Assembly: GCA_030428405.1 (NCBI GenBank)
Contig: JAUIEH010000126.1
Span: 1 to 7,299 of the forward strand
DNA: 7,299 nt
Source of the DNA: Alphaproteobacteria bacterium
GTDB lineage: Bacteria; Pseudomonadota; Alphaproteobacteria; Caulobacterales; Maricaulaceae
Reading direction: 5' to 3'
The notes beneath the pieces were generated by a model, which saw only the letters and a program-made list of their open reading frames with translations, was not told the origin of the DNA and did not search any database. This document shows, piece after piece, positions 1-5,744 of this stretch; the first letter of the stretch is position 1, and every line of letters begins with the position of its first letter. The translations under genes were made by a program, and so were the position numbers.

Positions 1-408
1 ACGCCGACAGCGCTCGCCCAAGTTTTCACCGTGCTCGCCGGGGCGGGCGTCAGCGTCGACATGATCGTGCGCAGTCAGGCGCGCTCTCAGCATGCGGCGA
101 ATCTTTCGTTCACGGTCGGACACGCCGATATCGACCGCGCCATCGACATCATGCGCGCGGCGCAAACTGATCTGGGTTTCGCCGATCTTGAAGCGCAAAA
201 GGAATTGTCGAAGGTCTCCGTCATCGGCGTGGGCATGCGCAGCCAGGCTGGCGTCGCGCAGCAAATGTTCGCCGCGCTGGCCGAGCGCGGCATCGCCATC
301 GATGCGGTCTCAACCTCGGAGATCAAGATTTCCGCGCTTGTGCCCATCGACTACACGGAGCTCGCCGTGCGCGCACTCCATGCCGCATACGGACTGGATG
401 AAGCGTGA
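1..408 (+). CDS. lysC: Aspartate kinase, C-terminal part (ACT domains); 5' end outside window
   Basis: Aspartate kinase phosphorylates L-aspartate, the first committed step towards lysine, threonine, methionine and diaminopimelate. This piece is the C-terminal regulatory region, where end-product amino acids bind in the family. The frame is open from base 1, so the GTG at 31 is an internal valine and not a start. Two ACT-like segments are visible. The first carries the family pattern VxVDMIV near the window start. The second runs from KVSVIGVGM to STSEIKISALV and ends in ELAVRALHAAYGLD, the usual end of LysC proteins. About 135 of roughly 400 residues are present, so the kinase domain cannot be checked. 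The stop TGA lies 22 bases before ptsP, with no terminator visible between them, so the two are probably co-transcribed. I am very sure of the family; which amino acids inhibit this copy cannot be read here. Confidence 0.94.
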   Translation, partial: TPTALAQVFTVLAGAGVSVDMIVRSQARSQHAANLSFTVGHADIDRAIDIMRAAQTDLGFADLEAQKELSKVSVIGVGMRSQAGVAQQMFAALAERGIAIDAVSTSEIKISALVPIDYTELAVRALHAAYGLDEA

Positions 409-430
409 CGTGCAGGGCGGGTAAGGCGTT

Positions 431-2707
431 TTGACGGGACCGGGCTCAGCCTCTGCCGCCGGCGTGCGCCGGTTGATGCGCCAGATCCGGCAGGTGATGG
501 CGCAGAGCGGCGGCGCGCAGGCCCGTCTGGATCAGTTCGTCTCCATCATCGCGCGCAATTTCGTCGCCGAAGTTTGCTCGATCTATCTTAAGCGCGCGGG
601 CGGTTCGCTCGAATTATGCGCGACTGAGGGGCTCGATCCCGACGCCGTGCACCGTACACGGTTGAATGCGGGCGAGGGCCTGGTCGGCTATATCGCGGCC
701 AACGCTGAGCCTTTGCGCCTCACCGACGCACGCGCTCATCCCGCCTTCGTTTATCTTCCTGAGACCGGTGAGGACCGCGTCGCCTCATTTCTCGGCGTTC
801 CGATCCTGCGCGGCGGTCGGCCGATCGGCGTGCTTACGGTGCAAAACAGCGCGCCGCGCCAATATGACGAAGAAGAAGTCGAGACGCTGCAGACCGCGGC
901 GATGATCCTCGCAGAAGTCGTCACTGATCCTACGCTCGCCACCGGGCTGGAAGGCATCGAGCTGCGACCCTCGCGGCCGGAGCGTCATGTCGGTCGACGG
1001 ATCAACGCCGGCGTCGCCATCGGCGTGGCGGTGAAGCGCGAGCCGCATGTCGCGCCGACCCAGCTCATCGCTGAGAACCCGGAATATGAGGCCGAGCGTC
1101 TGGAGCGCGCGATCGCGGCCTTGCGCAAGGGCGTGGATTCCCTGTTCGAAGGGCGCACCAGCGAGCTGGTCGGCGCCCCGCGCGAAGTGCTCGAAGTCTA
1201 CCGCATGTTCGCCAATGACCGCGGCTGGCTGGAGCGCCTGATCGAAGCGGTGCGCTCTGGCCTCACCGCTGAAGCCGCCGTCGAGCGCGTGCGCAATGAA
1301 CATCGCGCCAAGCTGATGTCGGCGCGCGACAGCTATCTGCGCGAGCGGCTGCACGACCTCGAAGACCTCGCCAACCGCATGCTGCGCCACCTTGCGGAAG
1401 ACGAGGGCCGCCGGCTCGGCGAGCCGAGCGCCGGTATTGAGGACGGCGTCATCTTCGCGCGCACATTGGGGCCGGCCGAGCTGTTGGAGTTCGATCCAGC
1501 AAAGCTGCGCGGCGTTGTGGTGGAGGAGGGCTCGGCCTTCAGTCACGCCGCTATCGTGGCGCGCGCGCTCGGCGTGCCGATGATCGGCCGCGCCGAAGGC
1601 ATTCTCGATCGCGTCGAGAACGGCGATGCGGTGATCGTCGACGGCGAGCGCGCGGAGGTTCATCTGCGTCCGACCAATGACGTCGTTGATGCGTATAAAG
1701 AACGCATGGCGCTGTCGGCGGCCGAGGAAGAGCGCATCGCGCTATTGAAGGACGAGCCGTCGGTCACCAGGGACGGGCGCGCCGTGTCGCTCCTGCTCAA
1801 TGTCGGGCTCAATGTCGATTTGGCGCAGATCGAACGCGTCGGCGCGGACGGCATCGGTCTCTTCCGCACGGAGTTCCAGTTCATGCTCGCCGAGCGCCTG
1901 CCGCGCCAGGACGAGCAGACCGCGCTCTACCGCGCAGCGCTCGACGCCGCCGATGAAAAGCCGGTCGTGTTCCGCACGCTCGATCTCGGTGGCGACAAAC
2001 TCTTGCCCTATGCCGAAATCGAGCGCGAGGAGAACCCGGCCATGGGCTGGCGCGCGGTGCGTCTCGGTCTGGAGCGTTCCGGATTGATGCGCCGCCAGCT
2101 GCGCGCGCTGGTCGCCGCTGCTGCGGGGCGCGAACTGAGCGTGATGTTCCCGCTGGTCGCGACGGTGACGGAGTTTCGCGATGCGCGCGGGCTTCTTGAG
2201 AAAGAGCTGGAGCGCGCAGCGCGGCGCGGCGACGGCGTGCCGACGTCGTTTCGTGTCGGCGCAATGCTCGAAGCGCCCGCGCTCGCCTTCCAGCTCGACG
2301 AGCTGATGCGCCACGCCGACTTTCTGTCCATCGGCGCCAATGACCTCTTGCAGTTCTTCTTCGCCGCCGATCGCGGCCACGCCAAGCTTGCCGAGCGCTA
2401 TGATCCGCTCAACCCGGCGGCCTTGCGCTTCCTCAAGCAGATCCGCGACGCATGTGCCGCTCAGGACAAGCCGGTGACGGTCTGCGGCGAGATCGCCGGG
2501 CGTCCGCTTGAGGCCATGACCTTGATCGCATTGGGCTTTGACCGCTTGTCCATGGCGGCTTCGAGCATGGGGCGGATCAAGCGCCTGGTGTTGTCGCTGG
2601 ACGCTGAACGCGCGGCGGGCCGGGTGGGCGCGCTGATCGCGTCGTCTTCGGACACAATCAGGCCGGAGCTGGTCGCACTCGCTTCGGAACTGGGCGCCAC
2701 GCTCTAA
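431..2707 (+). CDS. ptsP: Phosphoenolpyruvate-protein phosphotransferase PtsP (enzyme I-Ntr, GAF domain)
   Basis: This cytoplasmic enzyme takes phosphate from phosphoenolpyruvate onto its own histidine and passes it to NPr, the first step of the nitrogen PTS, a regulatory relay rather than sugar uptake. Domains in order: GAF sensor (about residues 28-165), a PEP-utiliser N-terminal/HPr-binding helical region (about 195-325), the swivelling phosphohistidine domain (about 340-420), and a C-terminal PEP-binding barrel (about 445-735). Key residues are all present: phospho-accepting His372 in SAFSHAAIVARALGVP, GIGLFRTEF at 474-482, Arg515 followed by LDLGGDK, SIGANDLLQFFFAADR, and catalytic Cys685 in VCGEIAGRP. 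The length of 758 aa is close to E. coli PtsP. An in-frame TAA at 422-424 sits just upstream, so TTG 431 is the most upstream start; AAGG at 423-426 and a GGGCGGG stretch could serve as ribosome binding site. GTG 464 and ATG 476 are shorter alternatives. The GAF domain suggests ligand control, and in some bacteria it responds to glutamine; that is family knowledge and not visible here. Confidence 0.95.
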   Translation: MTGPGSASAAGVRRLMRQIRQVMAQSGGAQARLDQFVSIIARNFVAEVCSIYLKRAGGSLELCATEGLDPDAVHRTRLNAGEGLVGYIAANAEPLRLTDARAHPAFVYLPETGEDRVASFLGVPILRGGRPIGVLTVQNSAPRQYDEEEVETLQTAAMILAEVVTDPTLATGLEGIELRPSRPERHVGRRINAGVAIGVAVKREPHVAPTQLIAENPEYEAERLERAIAALRKGVDSLFEGRTSELVGAPREVLEVYRMFANDRGWLERLIEAVRSGLTAEAAVERVRNEHRAKLMSARDSYLRERLHDLEDLANRMLRHLAEDEGRRLGEPSAGIEDGVIFARTLGPAELLEFDPAKLRGVVVEEGSAFSHAAIVARALGVPMIGRAEGILDRVENGDAVIVDGERAEVHLRPTNDVVDAYKERMALSAAEEERIALLKDEPSVTRDGRAVSLLLNVGLNVDLAQIERVGADGIGLFRTEFQFMLAERLPRQDEQTALYRAALDAADEKPVVFRTLDLGGDKLLPYAEIEREENPAMGWRAVRLGLERSGLMRRQLRALVAAAAGRELSVMFPLVATVTEFRDARGLLEKELERAARRGDGVPTSFRVGAMLEAPALAFQLDELMRHADFLSIGANDLLQFFFAADRGHAKLAERYDPLNPAALRFLKQIRDACAAQDKPVTVCGEIAGRPLEAMTLIALGFDRLSMAASSMGRIKRLVLSLDAERAAGRVGALIASSSDTIRPELVALASELGATL

Positions 2708-2736
2708 GCGCATTGGCGACGGTCCGAGAATTGCCC

Positions 2737-2778
2737 TAAATGTAGCGTGAGTTAAGCGAGTCGGCGCTTGCGCCGGCT
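2737..2778 (+). promoter_or_regulatory. Leader region before rodZ with a CUUG-loop hairpin, a GANTC site and a TTAA
   Basis: The 98-base gap between ptsP and rodZ holds a short AT-richer piece (CTAAAT near 2736-2741), a TTAA at 2752-2755, a GAGTC at 2758-2762 and a hairpin at 2759-2778. The hairpin has an 8-bp stem (one U-G pair) closing a CUUG loop with a G-C closing pair, a known stable tetraloop class. No T run follows, so it is a poor intrinsic terminator. A weak promoter (TTGGCG at 2713 and TAAATG at 2737, 18-base spacer) is possible. GANTC is the CcrM methylation sequence in many alphaproteobacteria and TTAA is the CtrA half-site, but a single copy of each can occur by chance. The hairpin is seen directly; the promoter and regulator ideas are weak inference. 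Confidence 0.3.
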
Positions 2779-2805
2779 GTTGATGGATTGCGGTCGGGGG
2801 ACCCA

Positions 2806-3954
2806 ATGACGAGCGCGTCAAATGACATCGGCGCAGGCGCTGCGAATGACGCGCAGCCCGCGTCTGATTCGCGCGCGTCCGATGGCGCGGCGTCAAACGG
2901 CGCTTATCCCTCGGTGGGCGCCCAGCTCGCAGCTGCCCGCAACGCCAAGCGTTTGAGCCTGGAAGAGGTCGCCGATGCGATCCGCATCCGGCGCGATTAT
3001 CTTGAAGCCATCGAGGTGATGGACCCGCGCGCTCTGCCGCACGGACCATACGCCGCCGGATTTGTCCGCACTTATGCAGATTTCCTCGACCTCGACGGCG
3101 ACGCCGCCGCTGCGCGCTTTCGTGCTGAGATGTCGCCGCGGCGCAGCTTGCGTCAGCCTGAAGCGCCCAAGGTCAAGGTCGAGCGCAAGCTGAACAGGCG
3201 CGCGCTGGCCGTCGTCTGCGTCATGGGCGCCGTCGCCTTGTTCGCGTGGTACGGCCTGCAGCCGCGCGCTGCGGTCGACGCTGATGGCGTGCCGCCCGTT
3301 CCAGAAGCGCTTGAGGCCTGGGTGCGCGCAGAGCCCGGCGCTGACGGTGCGCGCCTTCTGGCGGAACTGGAAGCGGCGGAAGGCTCGACCATCGCGCTGA
3401 CGGCGCGCGTGCCCGTGCGCATCGAAGTCACGGGTCCGGGCGGCGAGTTGTTATACGCCAATGTCTTGCGCATGGACGCCACTTACGAGGTGCCGCAGCG
3501 CGCCGGTTTGACCATTTCGGCGCGCAACGCCGGCGCCGTGGAAGTGTTCCGCGACGGCGAAAGCATGGGACGAATGGGGCGCTCCGGCGTGCCGGTGCAG
3601 AGCTGGTCGGTCGATGAAGCGCGGCGCGCGCGTCCGGTCGAAAACCAGCCGCTCGTCGAAGGCGACGCCGATGGCGAGGGCGGCGCGGATGCGATCACGC
3701 CGGCCACGGCGGATGATTCCATGCCGGTCTCGCGCATTCTCGCCGAGCCGCTGCCTACGGATCCCGGCGCCGCCACCGCGGCTGCAGCCGCAGACGCGGC
3801 CGCGGCCAGCCCGCCGCCCGCCGCCAATGATGGCGGAGGCCTTCCTGTCAGCCGCATCTTCGAGCCGGGCGCGACGCCGGACGGGTTTGGCTCGGTTGTT
3901 GTGCAGGAATTGCCGCCCGTCGCCGCGCCCGAGGCTGCGCAAGACGACGACTAA
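2806..3954 (+). CDS. rodZ: RodZ-like cytoskeletal membrane protein (HTH_25 / TM / DUF4115)
   Basis: RodZ-family proteins are single-pass inner-membrane proteins. They bind MreB through the cytoplasmic helix-turn-helix domain and help keep rod shape and place wall synthesis. In this 382-residue protein the HTH lies at about 36-100 and contains the family pattern IRIRRDYLEAIE followed by YAAGFVRTYADFLDLD. A basic stretch and a hydrophobic segment (about 133-149) form the transmembrane helix. A beta-rich DUF4115 domain lies at about 194-270 (GELLYANVL, LTISARNAGAVEVFRDGE). The tail beyond 275 is acidic, alanine- and proline-rich and carries PVSRI twice. ATG 2806 was chosen because GGGGGA lies 4 bases upstream; an in-frame TTG at 2788 would add 6 residues without a clear binding site. 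ispG directly downstream matches the rodZ-ispG order of E. coli. The fold is well supported. The MreB role is inferred from the family, and some HTH_25/DUF4115 proteins are only distantly related to true RodZ. Confidence 0.85.
   Translation: MTSASNDIGAGAANDAQPASDSRASDGAASNGAYPSVGAQLAAARNAKRLSLEEVADAIRIRRDYLEAIEVMDPRALPHGPYAAGFVRTYADFLDLDGDAAAARFRAEMSPRRSLRQPEAPKVKVERKLNRRALAVVCVMGAVALFAWYGLQPRAAVDADGVPPVPEALEAWVRAEPGADGARLLAELEAAEGSTIALTARVPVRIEVTGPGGELLYANVLRMDATYEVPQRAGLTISARNAGAVEVFRDGESMGRMGRSGVPVQSWSVDEARRARPVENQPLVEGDADGEGGADAITPATADDSMPVSRILAEPLPTDPGAATAAAAADAAAASPPPAANDGGGLPVSRIFEPGATPDGFGSVVVQELPPVAAPEAAQDDD
3721..3861 (+). repeat. Two PVSRI motifs in the RodZ C-terminal tail around an alanine-rich linker
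   Basis: The predicted periplasmic tail holds MPVSRILAEP starting at residue 306 and LPVSRIFEPG starting at residue 346, about 40 residues apart, with an alanine-rich low-complexity linker between them. The two copies use different codons for the same residues (CCG GTC TCG CGC ATT against CCT GTC AGC CGC ATC), so this is not a recent DNA duplication. It looks like a short peptide motif kept at the protein level, though two copies of five residues can also arise by chance in biased sequence. Confidence 0.55.
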
Positions 3955-3962
3955 TCCCTATA

Positions 3963-3980
3963 TTCAGCCTGACGCCTGAA
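3963..3980 (+). other. Small inverted repeat just upstream of the ispG ribosome binding site
   Basis: TTCAG at 3963-3967 and CTGAA at 3976-3980 can pair around an 8-base loop and end 3 bases before the GGGAG ribosome binding site of ispG. A 5-bp stem is weak and may be chance. It could slightly affect ispG translation or processing of a rodZ-ispG transcript. Confidence 0.2.
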
Positions 3981-3983
3981 CCT

Positions 3984-3988
3984 GGGAG
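3984..3988 (+). promoter_or_regulatory. Ribosome binding site of ispG
   Basis: GGGAG lies 6 bases before ATG 3995, a standard spacing. It decides the ispG start against the internal ATG at 4046, which has no such sequence upstream. Confidence 0.7.
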
Positions 3989-3994
3989 CATTGC

Positions 3995-5146
3995 ATGACG
4001 CCGACCGACGCCGACGCCCGCGCGCGAGCCGTGCGTCCCTGGCGCATGATCGAGCGCCGGCCCAGCCGCCAGATTCATGTCGGAACCGTGCCCGTCGGCG
4101 GCGATGCGCCGATCTCGGTGCAGTCCATGACCAATACGCCGACGCCGGACGTCGAGGCGACGGTTGCGCAGATCCGCGCGCTCGAAGACGCCGGCGCCGA
4201 CATCGTGCGCGTGTCGTGTCCGGATGAAGCGTCCACAGCCGCTTTCAAATCGATCGCGCGCGCGGTCTCGGTCCCGCTCGTGGCCGACATCCATTTCCAC
4301 TACAAGCGCGCCATCGAGGCGGCCGAGGCGGGCGCTGCGTGTCTGCGCATCAATCCCGGCAATATCGGCTCGAAGGAGCGCGTGCGCGACGTCGTGCAGG
4401 CGGCGCGCGACCATGGCTGTTCCATGCGCATCGGCGTCAACGCCGGCTCGCTCGAGCGCCATCTGCTGGAAAAATACGGCGAGCCGTGCCCGGAGGCGAT
4501 GGTCGAAAGCGCGCTCGAACATGCCCGCGTGCTCGAAGAACACGACTTCCGCGAATACAAGATTTCCGTCAAAGCCTCGGACGCTTTCCTGACGGTCGCC
4601 GCCTATCAGGCGCTGGCCGAGGCGACGGATGCGCCCTTGCATCTCGGCGTCACCGAGGCCGGCGGGCTGCGCCACGGCTCGGTCAAATCCGCCATCGGGA
4701 TCGGCTCTCTGCTCTGGGCGGGGATCGGCGACACGATCCGCGTTTCGCTCTCCGCCGACCCGGTCGAAGAGATCAAAGTCGGCTTCGACATTCTCAAATC
4801 GCTGGGCTTGCGCTCGCGCGGGGTCAACATCATCGCGTGCCCGTCCTGCGCGCGTCAGGGCTTCGACGTGATCAAGACAGTCGCGACGCTGGAAGAGCGT
4901 CTCGCCCATGTCGCCGAGCCGATTTCGCTGTCGATTATTGGCTGCGTCGTCAACGGACCGGGTGAAGCTGCGTATACGGATATCGGCTTCACCGGCGGCG
5001 GCAAGGGCGCCGGCATGCTCTATTTCGCCGGACAGGCGGACGCGAAAGTCTCCAATGACGAGATGATCGAGCGCATCGTTACAGCCGTCGAAGACAAGGC
5101 CGAAAAGATGCGCGCCGACCGCGAAAGCGCAGCCGCCGCGGAATAA
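3995..5146 (+). CDS. ispG: 4-hydroxy-3-methylbut-2-en-1-yl diphosphate synthase (flavodoxin/ferredoxin-dependent)
   Basis: IspG (GcpE) reductively opens 2-C-methyl-D-erythritol 2,4-cyclodiphosphate to HMBPP, the penultimate step of the MEP isoprenoid pathway, using a [4Fe-4S] cluster in the cytoplasm. The protein aligns from end to end with what I know of E. coli IspG. It shows the N-terminal barrel motifs PISVQSMTNTPTPDVEATV, VPLVADIHFHYK, CLRINPGNIG, RIGVNAGSLE, and HLGVTEAGG followed by KSAIGIGSLL. The cluster ligands are all present: Cys282 and Cys285 in ACPSCARQGFD, Cys317 and Glu324 in GCVVNGPGEA. Each is offset by 12 from E. coli C270, C273, C305 and E312, consistent with a slightly longer N-terminus. 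The length of 383 aa is normal for the short bacterial form. It sits 40 bases after rodZ and probably shares its transcript. The call is essentially certain. Confidence 0.98.
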   Translation: MTPTDADARARAVRPWRMIERRPSRQIHVGTVPVGGDAPISVQSMTNTPTPDVEATVAQIRALEDAGADIVRVSCPDEASTAAFKSIARAVSVPLVADIHFHYKRAIEAAEAGAACLRINPGNIGSKERVRDVVQAARDHGCSMRIGVNAGSLERHLLEKYGEPCPEAMVESALEHARVLEEHDFREYKISVKASDAFLTVAAYQALAEATDAPLHLGVTEAGGLRHGSVKSAIGIGSLLWAGIGDTIRVSLSADPVEEIKVGFDILKSLGLRSRGVNIIACPSCARQGFDVIKTVATLEERLAHVAEPISLSIIGCVVNGPGEAAYTDIGFTGGGKGAGMLYFAGQADAKVSNDEMIERIVTAVEDKAEKMRADRESAAAAE

Positions 5147-5173
5147 GCGGGGCTGCTGCGGCGCCGTGGCGCC
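5129..5173 (+). terminator. Hairpin pair at the ispG end; first stem loops out the stop codon
   Basis: GCAGCC at 5129-5134 pairs with GGCTGC at 5151-5156, and CCGC at 5136-5139 pairs with GCGG at 5147-5150. This gives 10 GC-rich pairs with one bulged G at 5135 and a 7-base loop that contains the TAA stop of ispG (5144-5146). A second stem follows, GGCGC at 5160-5164 with GCGCC at 5169-5173. Neither is followed by a T run, so classical Rho-independent termination is unlikely. Transcript-end protection or Rho-linked ending is possible. The pairing is visible directly; the function is a guess. Confidence 0.35.
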
Positions 5174-5342
5174 TCCATTCGCGAAACGAAGCGCCTTGTT
5201 GAGTGCTCTTTGCACGACCGATTGCGGTGTGAGCGCGCAGCGCGCCCATCCTCCCCAAGGGTCGCTAGGCCTTGCGCTTACCTCTTTCGCGCAATCGTGA
5301 TTTATCGGGGCGCTCAAATCCCTCACAGCGCGGATGCGACCG
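5147..5342 (+). other. 196-base non-coding gap between ispG and the ArsC/Spx-like gene
   Basis: Apart from the hairpins at its left end, I see only short self-complementary pieces, for example GTGC 5203-5206 with GCAC 5212-5215. A short AT-richer piece near 5295-5306 (ATCGTGATTTATC) could hold a -10 element, but no convincing -35 sits at the right distance. No small gene is supported: the frames that cross this region are open only because the sequence is GC-rich, and they overlap the downstream gene. Confidence 0.4.
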
Positions 5343-5690
5343 ATGAAGCTTTACGGCCTGAAGAATTGCGACACTTGCAAAAAGGCGATGAAGGCGCTCG
5401 ACGCCGCCGGCCGGGACTATGCCTTCATCGACATTCGCGCCGAGGCCGATCTGGCGAAGCTGGCGCCGAAATGGCTCGGCGCTGTCGGCGCGGACGCGCT
5501 CGTCAATAAGCGCTCGACGACCTGGCGCGGGCTGAGCGAGGCGGAGCGCGCCAAGTCGGAGACGCCGGCCGGCGCGGCCAAGCTGCTCGCCGCCAACCCG
5601 ACCTTGGTCAAGCGTCCGGTCATCGAGAACGGCGCTGAAGTGCTGGTCGGATGGACGCCGGAGACGCGCGCGCAATTGGGTCTGGACTAG
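5343..5690 (+). CDS. ArsC/Spx-family thioredoxin-fold protein (YffB-like)
   Basis: This is a small (115 aa) cytoplasmic protein of the ArsC/Spx/YffB family with a glutaredoxin-like fold. It opens with MKLYGLKNCDTCKKA, giving a CxxC pair at Cys9 and Cys12. It has the family's KRSTTWRGLSE segment in the middle and VKRPVIENG with Arg91-Pro92, the position of the conserved arginine in ArsC-like proteins. It ends in VGWTPE, also typical. ATG 5343 matches the usual N-terminus of the family; an in-frame ATG at 5334 would add three residues, and neither has a clear ribosome binding site. No ars genes are nearby, so arsenate reduction is not supported by context. YffB itself is a glutathione-dependent thiol reductase candidate without a settled role, and Spx regulators belong to Gram-positive bacteria. 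Family certain, function open. Confidence 0.88.
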   Translation: MKLYGLKNCDTCKKAMKALDAAGRDYAFIDIRAEADLAKLAPKWLGAVGADALVNKRSTTWRGLSEAERAKSETPAGAAKLLAANPTLVKRPVIENGAEVLVGWTPETRAQLGLD

Positions 5691-5704
5691 GCGGCCAACC
5701 GAGC

Positions 5705-5721
5705 TTATCGTAAATCGATAA
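5705..5721. promoter_or_regulatory. AT-rich inverted repeat upstream of the lipoprotein hydrolase gene
   Basis: TTATCG at 5705-5710 and CGATAA at 5716-5721 form a perfect 6-base inverted repeat with a 5-base spacer. It lies in an AT-rich island between two GC-rich genes, about 24 bases before the TTG start at 5745. It could be an operator for a dimeric regulator or a weak hairpin. No T run follows it, so it is a poor terminator. The start lies so close downstream that a protein bound here could block transcription. The repeat is seen directly; the role is inferred. Confidence 0.35.
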
Positions 5722-5744
5722 ATTCAAGACGTGCAGGTAATGAA

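Noticed and set aside
31..408. GTG at 31 as a true start of a small ACT-domain protein
   Set aside because: The frame is open upstream to base 1 and reads as LysC sequence there (TPTALAQVF), so this is the middle of a larger gene cut by the window edge.
785..1663. Minus-strand open frame of 292 codons inside ptsP
   Set aside because: It is fully antisense to the PtsP GAF and N-terminal region. No family features and no plausible ribosome binding site were seen.
1742..3049. Minus-strand open frame of 435 codons opposite the ptsP 3' part and the rodZ 5' part
   Set aside because: It spans two confident + strand genes and their gap, and its translation has shadow-frame composition (Arg/Ala/His rich) with no domain signal.
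3959..3964. TATATT as a -10 element for a promoter private to ispG
   Set aside because: No acceptable -35 lies 16-18 bases upstream, and the 40-base gap with a good ribosome binding site fits co-transcription with rodZ better.
3848..5326. Long minus-strand open frame (492 codons) opposite ispG
   Set aside because: It lies exactly antisense to a certain ispG gene with all cluster ligands. Its translation is rich in Arg, Asp, Ala and His, as expected from reading GC-rich codons backwards, and it shows no recognisable motif.
5210..5509. Plus-strand frame of 99 codons across the ispG downstream gap
   Set aside because: It overlaps the well-supported ArsC/Spx-like gene in another frame and has Arg-rich shadow composition.
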